DNA from: Ichthyophis bannanicus
Lineage: Eukaryota; Chordata; Amphibia; Gymnophiona; Ichthyophiidae
DNA: 64,000 bases
NCBI GenBank assembly: GCA_033557465.1
Contig: CM066045.1
Span: 137,103,596-137,167,595, forward strand
Direction: 5' to 3'
Shown here: positions 11,673 to 21,100 of the stretch, piece by piece
How the letters are laid out: every line of letters starts with the position of its first letter
Numbering within the stretch: position 1 is the first letter of the stretch
Program-made: the position numbers and the translations under genes
The notes under the pieces: generated by a model
The model's database searches: none
Seen by the model: only the letters and a program-made list of their open reading frames with translations
What the model was told of the DNA's origin: nothing

Positions 11673-11967
11673 AGTAGAATAACATGGCAAATCACAAGTG
11701 AGGCCCTAGACAGCTGGAACAAGAAGTAGCTAATTAGAGAAGAATGCCCCGAATAGTAAGTATGGTCCTGAGCAAAGATATATAATGTGACAGGACCAGA
11801 TACACGATGAGTTTGTCTCCTGCGCAGTGAAGGCTGTGTGGAGTATGGATTCCCTATGGCGCCAGTATCCCTGTTGTCGTGACTGAGAGTTTTGTGTGCA
11901 TGCTAGTTTGTCTTGTGTATGTCTGTTATGCTGATCTCTTGTGTCCAGGAAAGCCTGTTATACATTC
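11673..11967. other. Non-coding sequence at the Gypsy insertion site
   Basis: No gene seen. This stretch ends with attc directly before the Gypsy 5' LTR, and the sequence resumes after the same attc at 24550. Together with 24554-24930, which contains an aataataaa signal-like string near 24747, it may be part of an older LTR or another repeat, but no family is recognised. Confidence 0.4.
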
Positions 11968-11994
11968 TGTGGTGAAGATGGCCCTTCAGAAGAA

Positions 11995-12924
11995 ATGGAC
12001 GATGAGGAAAATCCTGAGAGCAGAGCTAACTCACACAGGATTTCCAAAACTGACCTGAAAAAAACACAGTGCTCTGCTGAGCCGAAGACACACCCCAGTC
12101 CAGGGGAGGAGTTAGGCTTCAGCTCTGATTGGGCACACCCAAGGGAACGGCAGGGAGTGCTGGGAATTGAAGCCCTTTTTAAAACCTCAGAGAGAGCTGA
12201 AAGAGGGGTGAGGAAGGAGGAGAAGGGTGAACAGGTTGTTGTTGCAGAGAAGACCACGGAGAATATCCCAGAGGATAGCGTGGGGAAGGATATCCAAGTC
12301 CAAAAGAACGTTGTGAGAGGAGTGCAGAGTGCTGGAACCCTAGAAGCAAGGAGAAGAGCACTAGGACCTTGTGAGAAGACAGAACCCCGGAAGAGTCAGC
12401 CTGGGAGTCCAACGTACTCTGCAAGAAACTCTTACTGCCGGGTAAAGCCTAGACCTAGCCAGCCTCGAGAAAGCAGCACGTGGAGAAAAGGTACTTCTAA
12501 CGCCAACAAGCAGTGCTATAAAGACAGAGAACTACAGCCAGGAGAAAGTTTTCCTAAGAGAAGTTCTTTTATAAATGCCTCTAAACAAGGTAAAGCACAA
12601 TTTCCTAATTTGTATGCTTGGCTGAAGAAACCTTCATATAGTGCTGAACTGTGCAAACCTAACTTTGCTACCGACGTAGATAGTGAGTGGGGGAAGGGCA
12701 TAACCTTTGCCAATAACTATCCACCAGATGAAAAGCAAACACAGGCTGAATTGCTACTGAAGGAATTTCAGAAGTTCCTGGAGCTGAAGTCAGGGCAAAA
12801 TAAAGAACCTGATACGGACAGTAATTCTGTTAGTTCAGAAGAATACATGCAGGTAGAAAGTTCTTTACCTACCCTGAATCCTGAGCCTTGTGCCATGGAT
12901 TGCTCTTTCTGCTGTATTGAATAA
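11995..12924 (+). CDS. LTR-encoded protein of unknown function (LTR A, intact)
   Basis: An uninterrupted 309-codon frame wholly inside the LTR. ATG at 11995 is the first in-frame ATG; the frame is also open upstream to the LTR edge. The product starts with an acidic stretch (MDDEENPE). It then has SSDWAHP near residue 40, a long charged, Lys/Arg/Ser-rich and probably disordered middle, an amphipathic segment QAELLLKEFQKFLE near residue 250, and a C-terminus MDCSFCCIE. No signal peptide, membrane segment, zinc-binding HHCC or DDE pattern is seen, so it is neither Env nor integrase. The same frame, whole or decayed, occurs in all six Gypsy-type LTRs here, with the helix and C-terminus conserved best. 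The U3 position invites comparison with LTR genes of some retroviruses, but the function is unknown. Confidence 0.7.
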   Translation: MDDEENPESRANSHRISKTDLKKTQCSAEPKTHPSPGEELGFSSDWAHPRERQGVLGIEALFKTSERAERGVRKEEKGEQVVVAEKTTENIPEDSVGKDIQVQKNVVRGVQSAGTLEARRRALGPCEKTEPRKSQPGSPTYSARNSYCRVKPRPSQPRESSTWRKGTSNANKQCYKDRELQPGESFPKRSSFINASKQGKAQFPNLYAWLKKPSYSAELCKPNFATDVDSEWGKGITFANNYPPDEKQTQAELLLKEFQKFLELKSGQNKEPDTDSNSVSSEEYMQVESSLPTLNPEPCAMDCSFCCIE

Positions 12925-13250
12925 CAGTTTAAAGAAGCACAAGTTTTATATGAAGAGAATATAAAACGTTGGCTTTTCTTGTTGTTTAATCGTAAGAGTT
13001 CCTGATTGTGTTCACCTGTTTCCAAGTCACGCTGTGAAGAGAACAGCTATTGATATGAAGCTGCAATATGTTCTAACAACCACTTGAGGCAATGCTGAGT
13101 TAAGCTGCTGAAGTTTATGAATAGCTGAATTAAAGCCAATTTGATTTCACTGCTTCCTGAGTTCCTGTTTTCCTCTGTTTATCCTAAAAGTTCCACTTTT
13201 TGCGTTTGTTGCTTTGAGCTTTTGATGCGCTGGAAACTATCCCCAAGACA

Positions 13251-13256
13251 AATAAA
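13251..13256 (+). terminator. Polyadenylation signal AATAAA in LTR A
   Basis: AATAAA lies 327 nt after the LTR reading-frame stop. The equivalent signal is at a similar distance in the other LTRs (24373, 29474, 41329 on plus; 55449-55454 and 27376-27381 as TTTATT on minus). It would define the R/U5 boundary region of the LTR. Confidence 0.7.
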
Positions 13257-13437
13257 TTTTCTTGCTTGCCTAACCACATCTGGTCACGACTACAATTCTT
13301 CCCTAAGGAATATACAAGAGCACTACAGTTCCCGAGATTCATTGGGAACCGTGCCAGCTAATTCTTCAAGGAACAATATAAGGCCACTCCTGCCTGTAAG
13401 CTCTAGGGCGCAAGCAGGAGCGTCGCAAGTGGCGTCG

Positions 13438-13685
13438 TCTTACGGATACTGCGCATGCGCAAAAGTGTGCCAATGCAGAAGGACTACAGGCAGCAACCGC
13501 CCAGGAGGAGCCCAGCGGTACAGCATCCGGAAGGGAAGAATCCTATTACCAGAGGGCTACTGGCAGCAGCGTTGCTGATAAGCGTGAAGCTTCACCTGAG
13601 CAAGGTAAAGGGTATCCAGCCGGGAGAGGCTAGGATACCAGGGCGAGGGTGATAGCAAGGCCTAATTGAAAAAAAAAAAAAAAAA
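13438..13685 (+). other. Gypsy leader with candidate primer-binding site
   Basis: Sequence between the 5' LTR and the DIRS insertion. It begins agtggcgtcgtc; the tgg two bases after the LTR is where a tRNA-primer binding site would be expected, although the matching tRNA is not recognised. No significant reading frame. It ends in an A run (about 13668-13685) into which the DIRS element inserted; the leader resumes at about 19644 with an A-rich stretch and reaches gag at 19733. Confidence 0.5.
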
Positions 13686-13868
13686 GGTTAAATTAGACTT
13701 ACCTGCTAATTGTAGTTTCTGGAGGAACTCCAGGCTAGTCCCAGAATCTCTGGGTTGTCAACCTCTACCAGCAGCTTTGGAGACTGAGGAACTTCAGGTC
13801 TGTGACATCACCAGTATATAGGAGTTGGATCCGCCTCCTCACCTCAGTTTACCTAATGACAAAGCAGA
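13686..13868. repeat. DIRS copy 3 terminal inverted repeat (3' side)
   Basis: Starts ggttaaattagactt. The part from about 13725 onward (gaactccaggctagtccc, then gaggttgac region and the gtatatagga box) is the reverse complement of the right terminus at 19485-19643. The outermost about 40 bp (attagacttacctgctaat) are found instead in the internal complementary region. This is the expected DIRS design. Confidence 0.85.
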
Positions 13869-14137
13869 CTCACCGGAGCAACAAGTAAGCAATAAATATT
13901 AATGTAAAGAACTATCATAACTTATCGAACCAAACACGTTCAGAGATCTACACGCACTGTTAGCACTGAAATCTCCTGCCCACACCCCTCATGGAAGGGA
14001 GCGTGGGTTCCGACCCTGTAAGACATCTCACACAGCTGAACACACTCCCGTCCCCCCGAAGGCAAGGTAACGAAGCTCCACTTACCGGTAACACCGCTCC
14101 TGCTTCAGGCTACTCCAGGACGAGCCAGGGTGGGGTC

Positions 14138-14236
14138 TGGGACTAGCCTGGAGTTCCTCCAGGAACTACAATTAGCAGGTAAGTCTAATTTAACCTTCCT
14201 GATCGTCCCTCCAGGCTAGTCCCGGAATCTCTGGGG
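14138..14236. repeat. DIRS copy 3 internal complementary region
   Basis: Two halves meet at about 14194/14195. The first half, ending aagtctaatttaacc, is the reverse complement of the left terminus at 13686. The second half, starting ttcctgatcgtccctcc, is the reverse complement of the right terminus ending at 19643. This joint of both ends serves as the template for completing a circular cDNA in the accepted DIRS model. It lies just downstream of the recombinase stop. Confidence 0.85.
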
Positions 14237-14259
14237 ATGTACCAGAGCAGTAAACAGCA

Positions 14260-15400
14260 TCAACGGGAGGGACCTGGCAGCCCAACCTGAAGCATCGCCG
14301 TCCCAAAACAGGTATCATCAGCCCCCTGCACATCCAGCCAGTAATGTTTCACAAAGGTATGCAAGGACAACCAAGTCGCTGCTCTACAAATATCCGCTGG
14401 CGGCACAAAAGCACACTCCGCCCAAGAGGTTGCCTGCGCTCTAGCGGAATGAGCCCGGAGTCCGACCAGCACCGAGGCACCTCGAAGAATATATGCTGAC
14501 GCGATCGCTTTCTTTATCCAACGCGCAGTCGAGCCTTTTGAAGCTGCCTCCCCTTTCTTAGGGCCTGCAAAAAGCACGAATAGCCTATCCGACTTCCGAA
14601 ATTCCGCTGTTCGAGCCACATACTTCCGCAACGCCCGGCGGATGTCCAAACAATGAAGTCGCTCCAGCCGCCGACCCTTAGCCTTATCGCGAAATACGTG
14701 CAACGACACCACCTGATTCATATGAAAAGGAGAAACCACCTTAGGCAAAAAAGAAGGAACCGGCCGCAGCACCACTTTAGATGCGGAGAAGGAAAGAAAA
14801 GGCTCCCGACAGGAGAAAGCCTGCAGCTCCGACACTCATCTAGCCGAAGCCACGGCCACCAGAAACACCACTTTCAATGTAAGATCCTTTAAGGTGGCAT
14901 CCTGCAGCGGTTCAAACGGCGCATGCGCCAACGCCTCCAAAACTAAGGGAAGATCCCAAGCCGGGACAACCCGCCTGAGGGGCGGACGAAGAAGAGCCAC
15001 CGCTCTCAAAAACCGCTTAATATCCGGATGCACAGTCAACGAAACACCCTGAACCTTAACCCCTATAACAGGCCAGGGCCGCCAACTGCACCTTCAATGA
15101 GGCCGCTGCTAACCCCTTCTGAAAACTGTCCTGCAAAAAGGACAAAACCTGCGGCACCGCTGCCCGCAAAGGAACCACGTTCCGCTGCGCACATCAATCT
15201 TCAAACACGCGCCACACCTGAACATATGCTAAAGAAGTAGACTGCTTCCGCGCCTTCAGCAAGGTGGATACCACTGTCGCTGAATACCCCCTCGCCCTCA
15301 ACCGCGCCCGCTCAATAGCCAAGACGTAAGCGAGAACCGATCCAGGTGAGGCATTGCTAAGAGGACCCTGCATGAGGAGATCCGGATGACTGGGCAACTT
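14260..15400 (-). pseudogene. DIRS tyrosine recombinase (copy 3)
   Basis: Recombinase reading leftward. The N-terminal part (AIERARLRARGYSATVV, SLAYVQVWRVFED) ends at a stop at 15194-15196. After shifts, the catalytic part runs open from about 15039 through 14260: RFLRAVALLRPPLRR, SARMSELQAF with the first arginine, AHSARAQATSWA (H-x-x-R) and SLHTFVKHYWLD with the nucleophile tyrosine. All catalytic residues are kept. It would insert the circular cDNA. It is broken only in the N-terminal half. Confidence 0.85.
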
Positions 15401-17419
15401 CCAGGGGAGTTCCACCAGAAGACGAACTAGATCTGCGTACCACGGCCTTCGTGGCCAGTCCGGAGCTATTAGCACCACTCAACCCCGGTGCCGTTCTATC
15501 CGCTGCACCACCCGGCCGATCAACACCCACGGAGGAAACACATACAGGAGCTGGTCCTCCGGCCATTGCTGTACAAGCGCATCCAGACCTTCCGCCATGC
15601 GTTCCCTGCGCCTGCTGAAGCGACCTACCTTTGCAGACTGAAAGGTCGCCATAAGGTCCATCACCGGCACCCCCCAGCGCCCTACCAACATTGCAAACCC
15701 CTCGGGATGGAGAACCCACTCTCCCGGATCCACCCTTACCCGGCTCAGAAAATCAGCTTCCACATTTTCTACCCCGGCGACATGCGCCGCCGACAGAGCT
15801 ACCAGGTTCGTCTCGGCCCACTCGAACAAACCTTCTGTCTCGGTCTCCAGCGCCACATTGCTGGTGCCTCCTTGGCGGTTTACGTAGGCCACCGCCGTCG
15901 CATTGTCGGAGAACACTCGCACCGCCTTCCCCTGAAGCACGGCTCCGAACCCCCGCAGAGCTAAGACCACTGCTTTCAACTCCAGACGGTTGATTGACCA
16001 CTGCCTCTCCAGGTCGGACCACTGCCCTTGAAGCAGCCGGCCCTGACAGTGTGCCCCCCATCCGAAGAGACTGGCATCCGTCGTTAAGGAAATCCACGCT
16101 GGGGCTTCTAAGGGCATTCCCGCCTCTAGCCCTCCGGGACTTAACCACCAATCCAAAGCCCTGCGAGTCTGTGACGGACAAACCAATCTTTGCGATAGAG
16201 ACCCCCTCTGATGTGACCAGCTCCTCAACAGCGCCCGCTGTAACGGCCGCATGTGTGCCCGTGCCCATGGCACCACTTCCAATGTCGCCGCCATAGTCCC
16301 CAGCCCCTGCAAATACTCCCAAGCTGAGGGACGGACCTGAACGAGAAACCGACGCAACAACCGGCGGAGGTCCAGAACCCGATGCTGAGGCAGGAACACG
16401 CGCCCCACGCGGGTATCAAACCGAGCTCCTAAATATTCCAGATCCTGAGACGGCTGCAATCTGCTTTTCGCCGCATTGACCACCCAGCCAAGACTCTGCA
16501 AGAGAGTTACCACCTTGGTCGTCGCCGCCACACTCTCTTCCCTGGACTTCGCCCTGATTAACCAATCATCCAGATACGGGTGCACAAGCACCCCTTCTCG
16601 TCTCAACACCGCCGCCACCACCACCATGACCTTGGTGAACGTCCATGGCGCCGTCGCCAGACCAAAGAGAAGCGCCTGAAACTGAAAATGACCCATCGGC
16701 ACCGCAAACCTGAGGAATTTCTGATGATCCTGGCGAATTGGAATGTGAAGGTATGCCTCCGACAGATCCAAGGACGTCAAAAACTCCCCCTGTTTGACTG
16801 CTAGGATGACCGACTTGAGGATCTCCATACGAAACTGAGTGACGCGTAAACAACGATTGACTCGTTTGAGATCTAGAATGGGTCGCCACGAGCCCTCCTT
16901 TTTGGGAACCACGAAATAAATGGAGTATCGACCGCACCCTAATTGGTCGGCCGGCACCGGGACAATGGCTTTGAGCGTTAGCAGTCGTGTCACTGTCTCG
17001 TGTACCGCCTTGCGCTTCGCCCGAGTGCAGCACGGAGACCTGACGAAAGACTCGGCGACCGGTCACAGAAACTCCAGCACGTAGCCCTTGCGAACGACCT
17101 CCAACACCCATTGATCGGACGTGAGCCGGACCCAGGCAGGGTAAAAATCCCGCAGCCGACCTCCGACGGGAACTAACCCCACCTGGGCCCCCCTTACTTC
17201 ATTGTGACTTTTTGAAGGTACTGGAGGAGGTTGAGGTCGCCGATGCAAAACCCCTGTTGGCGCCTCGAAACCCCTGAAAGCCCTGGAACCGGGCAGGAAC
17301 CTGACCCCGCTGAAACTGATTGACTCTAGGGGAGGTAAAGCGGCGAAACTCCCTCTGTTGCTGCCGGGGAGCGAAGGCCGACCGGATTTGTCTCTGTTTA
17401 TCCTCAGGCAACCTACCAC
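15196..17419 (-). CDS. DIRS reverse transcriptase / RNase H / methyltransferase-like polyprotein (copy 3)
   Basis: The main frame is open for 504 codons (16993 to 15479). RT: YFVVPKKEGSWRPILDL, SLDLSEAYLHIPI, PYLDDWLIRAKS with both catalytic aspartates. RNase H: SLTTDASLFGWGAH, SINRLELKAVVLAL, VFSDNATAVAYVNRQGG, ENVEADFLSRV. Downstream, GVPVMDLMATFQSAK and LLYVFPPWVLIGRVVQRI form the region often described in DIRS elements as Dam-methylase-like. In-frame TGA codons at 17063-17065 and 15479-15481 separate this from an N-terminal segment and from VLIAPDWPRRPWYADL, both in the same frame. Apart from those two stops the enzyme looks intact. Confidence 0.9.
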
Positions 17420-18725
17420 CTTTAGACTCCCCTAAATCCTTAACCAACTTCTCCAAATCCTCTCCAAACAGTAGCTTTCCACGAAAAGGAAGCTTACTTA
17501 ACCGCGCCTTGGAAGAGCCATCTGCGGACTAATTGCGCAACCAGAGACACCGATGTCCTGCCACCGCCGAAGCCATACTTTTCGCAATTCCCCTGATCAA
17601 GTCATAATGTATGTCGGCGAGATACGCTGCCCCCGACTCCAACCTAGCAGCGTCCTCGGCCACCTCTGATGAGGACACGCTCTGGACCTGCTGCACCCAA
17701 CGCAAACACGCCCGCGCAACCTAGGCACCACAAATGGAGGCTTGCATTGACAGGGCATTAGCCTCAAAAATCTGTTTGAGCAACGTTTCCAACTTGTGGT
17801 CCTGCGCATCCTTGAGCGCCGCCGCCCCTTCCACCGGGATAGTCGTCGTCTTTGTCACAGCAGATACAGCTGCATCCACCCTGGGAGCATTAAACAACTC
17901 CCGGTCCTGATCCAAGAGAGGGTACAGCCTCGCCATAACTCGTGCCCCCTTAAGGGAGGACTCTGGCATGTCCCACTCTTCCTGAATCATTTCTTTAAAC
18001 ACCCTATGCACCGGAAAGGCCCTCCATGTCTTACGAACAGCCTGCAAGAGAGGATCCTCCAAGGAAGCGTCCTCCCCCGGACCGGCATATTAAGAGCCTT
18101 GAGGGACTCGGCAATGAGCGCTGGCAGCTCTTCCCGCTGAAACACCCTAACCACCCGAGCCTGATCCTCGTGGTCTGGGATCTCTCCTTCCTCAACATCT
18201 TCTAGCTCACCCTGGCATACCTCTTCGTCCGACCGCCCCTCATCAGAAGCAATGGACGGGACGAACAACTCTGATCTGGGCTTGAGCTTTTTGGCCCCGA
18301 TTCCAGACAGTACCGCTGCTCCCGGCGAACCTGGTCTCTTTTGAGCTGGTTCCAACCTGGGTCCCCCTGACGGCGCCGCTGCTGGCGCTCCGCTCAAGAA
18401 CTTTTGGAGCAGTTCCAAAATGTCTGCGGAAAAAAATCGGCGCTAAACCGCCCACCCCCGGCTGCAGAAGGAAGGCGGACGCTGACGCTGCCGACACTCC
18501 GTCACCGGGTTCCAGGCCTGGCTGTGCCAGTGAAGAAGAAGAAGGTCCCGCTCTGTCCACTCCAATCTCCTCTCCATCTTCCGGAGTGGCCTGCACCCCT
18601 ATGGGATCCAACTCCGGTGTGCAGCCCTTGCAGACCCCTTCTAGAGAAAGGGTACTCCGCTTCGTGCCACACAGCAAGCAAAGCTGCTTGGAAGGCATTG
18701 GAAGCCCACCAAAGCAAAACCCCAA
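17199..18725 (-). pseudogene. DIRS Gag-like protein (copy 3)
   Basis: Reading leftward: the likely start has PSKQLCLLCGTKRSTL and VCKGC, a paired-cysteine N-terminus also seen in copies 4 and 5. Then comes an acidic, Pro/Ser-rich stretch and DQARVVRVFQREELPALIAE, a frame break near 18060, AFPVHRVFKEMIQEEWDMPE, VDAAVSAVTKTTTIPVEG and KLETLLKQIFEANAL. After further breaks it ends with an Arg/Phe/Gln-rich tail (17456-17199) that could bind RNA. The order and motifs match the plus-strand copy at 59610-61950. Gag would form the particle in which reverse transcription occurs. Confidence 0.75.
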
Positions 18726-18734
18726 AAAAGAACT

Positions 18735-19484
18735 GAAGGAGGTTTTTTTTTTTTTTTAATATATTTTTTTTTAAAGTAAAAGTAAAATATATATATATTT
18801 TTTTATACCTCCAGAGGCTTCAGTGGGCCCTCCCCACCTAACCCCTGCCTAAGGTTTTGCAAAATGAAGCTCCTGAGGGCCTCTAGGCAGGCCGCAAACT
18901 GCCCGCAGAAAAAACGGCACTTTTCCCGCTCAGCACACACGCGGTCAGGCCGGCAGCCCTGAGATGGCGGTTCCTGCTGAAATCGGTACTCAAAAGCTGA
19001 CGCCCTCTGAACTAACAGGGCAAACACTCCTCTTACCTCCAAGTCCGGTGAATCAGGAAATTACCGCGGTTTCACCCCGATGTCTTTACCGGAACTGAAC
19101 AGACCCCAAACAAGGAGGCTGTGCAATCTTTCTCTGTCAGCGCTGGCAGGCAACACACTTCTGCCGAAACTGCGCTCTCAGCCAAACTGAGTCCAGTCCC
19201 CACACCAACGGGACGGTACCCAGCTGCAAACCTGTTCCCCGGAGCCAATAAAGATGCTGCCCCCCCCCCAGCGCCCATTAGAGGAGGGGAGAATCTAGGG
19301 GGAGAACAGCAGATCTCAGGGCAAACCAGCATAAAAAACCCCAAACCAGCCTTACTACACTCAGCTAACCCAAAGCAAAGGAAATGTACCAAAATTCCCA
19401 CAAAAAGAAAAGAAATTAAGGAAATCTCTATACTGTTACTCAATTGTTCCTCAAGTGAGCCCTGGAACCTCTGGGCTCACACCT
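18735..19484 (-). other. DIRS copy 3 5' leader
   Basis: Non-coding stretch between the 5' inverted repeat and Gag. It contains a T-run and an AT-rich ta-repeat at about 18740-18810 and a C run at 19261-19269. No protein is recognised. Confidence 0.5.
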
Positions 19485-19643
19485 CACTAGCTGCTTTGGA
19501 GACTGATAAATTGAGGTGAGGAGGCGGATTCAGCTCCTATATACTGGTGATGTCACAGACCTGAAGTTCCTCAGTCTCCAAAGCTGCTGGTAGAGGTTGA
19601 CAACCCAGAGATTCCGGGACTAGCCTGGAGGGACGTTCAGGAA
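19485..19643. repeat. DIRS copy 3 terminal inverted repeat (5' side)
   Basis: Reverse complement of the left terminus: cctatatactggtgatgtc, cagtctccaaagctgctgg, gaggttgacaaccca and gggactagcctggagg are all shared. It ends gggacgttcaggaa at about 19643, complementary to the second half of the internal complementary region. The Gypsy leader resumes immediately after in an A-rich stretch. Confidence 0.85.
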
Positions 19644-19732
19644 AAAGGGATTTATTTTTTTTGGTTTGTGGGTCACATTTTTGGTATCGCACTTGGGTTT
19701 CTTTCTCTCTGTTGTGCTTTCAGGAATAGAAA

Positions 19733-20434
19733 ATGTCTCTTGAGCCGCAAGAGATCTTTAAATGGATGGCAGCACAGCTGGAAAGGCAACGGGACCTAAC
19801 CTTAGAGGCACAGGAGAGGAGCGCCGCGAACCTCCAAGCCCAACAAAAGCCTTTGCTGGATATGTTGCAAACATGGGTCACGGAGCAAAAGAAGTAACCG
19901 GAGCCACCAACGGTTCCGCCAGGTTTTTCTGCGCCAGCTGCAGTTAATTTGCATACCGGGACTATGTTTAATTTTGGGCAACTCAGAGACACTGACGATA
20001 TTGATGACTTTATAGAAAGTTTTGAAAGAGTAGCTCATCTGAGTGCTTGGCCAAAGGAACACTGGGCCATGCGATTTGCGGCATCCCTTACAGGGGAAGC
20101 CATAGCTGCCTATAGAGCCATGCCACCCGCACTCGCGGGAAACTATGAGGAACTCAAGAAAGCGGTTCGGGAGAGATTAGGCCTCACACCGCTGGTCTAT
20201 CATAATCTCCTGCGAGCTGTGAGGTTAAGGCCGAATGAGACCCCAAAAGCCTTATGTCACCGGATACGTACGCTAGTGAATAAATGGCTTAATCCAGGGG
20301 GAAGCTCTAAGGAGTCTATTATAGATAGCCTAATATTAGAACAATATATGACTGCTTTACCCTCAGAGTTATGCACCTTCCTGATTCTACAGAGCTGTAA
20401 AACCCCGCAAGAGGCTATTAATCTCACTGAATGA
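19733..20434 (+). pseudogene. Gypsy Gag with SCAN-like capsid domain
   Basis: ATG at 19733 opens MSLEPQEIFKWMAAQLERQR, a coiled-coil-like N-terminus. An in-frame TAA at 19895-19897 breaks it. The frame then continues with DDFIESFERVAHLSAWPKEH, LTGEAIAAYRAM and a C-terminal capsid region reading CHRIRTLVNKWLNP, SLILEQYMTALPSEL. This last part resembles the SCAN domain of vertebrate transcription factors, which is known to derive from a Gmr1-like Gypsy Gag. A TGA at 20432-20434 separates it from the nucleocapsid in the same frame. Both stops are probably decay, not design, because the frame resumes at once. Confidence 0.8.
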
Positions 20435-20437
20435 TTC

Positions 20438-21100
20438 ATGGAAGCCAAGTTAACAGCCCATGAAGGCAGCAGTGCTGCCAAGGGGACAGCAGGAGAATCA
20501 GAAAGGAGCTGGAGGTTAAGTGAAGAATCTGGAAAAATGTGCTTGCCAACAATGAAAAGTCCTAAGACCCATAGAAAATGTTTTAAATGCGGTCAAGAAG
20601 GCCATATACAGAAAAATTGTTTTCTGAAAACAGCTTTAGTAGCGGTGAATCCTCAGAAGGCCAGAGAGGGTTTTCTGATAGATGTTGAGGTACAGGGAAT
20701 TGCTACCACAGCGCTTCTAGACTCAGGCGCAGAGCAAACGATGTTGTCTAAAGCACTATGGCAGCAGATTAAGGCCACAGGGGTAGCAATTCAGCCTGTA
20801 CGCACCGTGAAAATTCGCTGTATTCATGGAGGCACTTCACAATATCCAGTATATAACCTCCAGGTGAAAGGGTTGGGGGCCAACAAAAAAATCCCTATAG
20901 CAGTAGTGCCAAGACTACCACACAGTATAGTTTTGGGGAGAGACTGGGCACAGTTTCAGAAGGGCGTAGAACAAGGCTTGCTCTTAAAGGAACAAGGAGA
21001 TTCCCGACAGGCCCCAGTGGAAGCTTTGGCCCAAGCAACGGGAAAAATGATTCCAACCCCGTTGTTTGAAAAGCCAGCGAAGCAGAATGGGGAAAATTAG
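20438..21100 (+). CDS. Gypsy nucleocapsid zinc knuckle and aspartic protease
   Basis: Same frame as Gag. A CCHC zinc knuckle, CFKCGQEGHIQKNC (about 20578-20620), would bind RNA. The protease domain follows: ATTALLDSGAEQTMLSKALW with the DSGA active site at about 20718-20730, and SIVLGRDWAQF as the later conserved turn. It would cleave the Gag-Pol polyprotein after dimerising. The frame ends with TAG at 21098-21100, and the dUTPase-pol frame opens in the +1 frame with a 35-nt overlap, so either programmed +1 shifting or an indel connects the two. Confidence 0.85.
   Translation: MEAKLTAHEGSSAAKGTAGESERSWRLSEESGKMCLPTMKSPKTHRKCFKCGQEGHIQKNCFLKTALVAVNPQKAREGFLIDVEVQGIATTALLDSGAEQTMLSKALWQQIKATGVAIQPVRTVKIRCIHGGTSQYPVYNLQVKGLGANKKIPIAVVPRLPHSIVLGRDWAQFQKGVEQGLLLKEQGDSRQAPVEALAQATGKMIPTPLFEKPAKQNGEN

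Larger units (their letters stand above)
11968..13437 (+). repeat. 5' LTR of the Gypsy element (LTR A)
   Basis: A 1470-bp LTR with TG...CA ends. It holds a 309-codon reading frame (11995-12924), then about 330 bp of AT-rich sequence, an AATAAA signal at 13251-13256 and a short U5. Its pair at 23091-24549 and the solo LTR at 55279-56737 have the same structure. It is unusually long for a Gypsy LTR because of the internal reading frame. Confidence 0.9.
13686..19643 (-). mobile_element. Complete DIRS-type retrotransposon, copy 3 (minus strand)
   Basis: A full-length, about 6 kb DIRS element nested in the Gypsy leader. Reading leftward it has Gag (18725-17199), RT/RNase H/methyltransferase-like (17200-15200) and tyrosine recombinase (15400-14260). 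An internal complementary region (14138-14236) and inverted terminal repeats at both ends complete it. It remains CpG-rich and its RT/RNase H frame is open for 504 codons, so it is young, in line with being inserted in a Gypsy element whose LTRs differ by only about 1.4 percent. A few stops and shifts in Gag, RT N-terminus and recombinase inactivate it. Confidence 0.9.

Noticed and set aside
11995..12924. LTR frame as an envelope or integrase gene
   Set aside because: No signal peptide, membrane span, HHCC finger or DDE spacing can be seen; the product looks disordered and charged.
20200..20434. SCAN-domain transcription factor gene
   Set aside because: It is followed in frame by zinc knuckle and protease and flanked by LTRs, so it is a Gypsy Gag; no C2H2 array is present.
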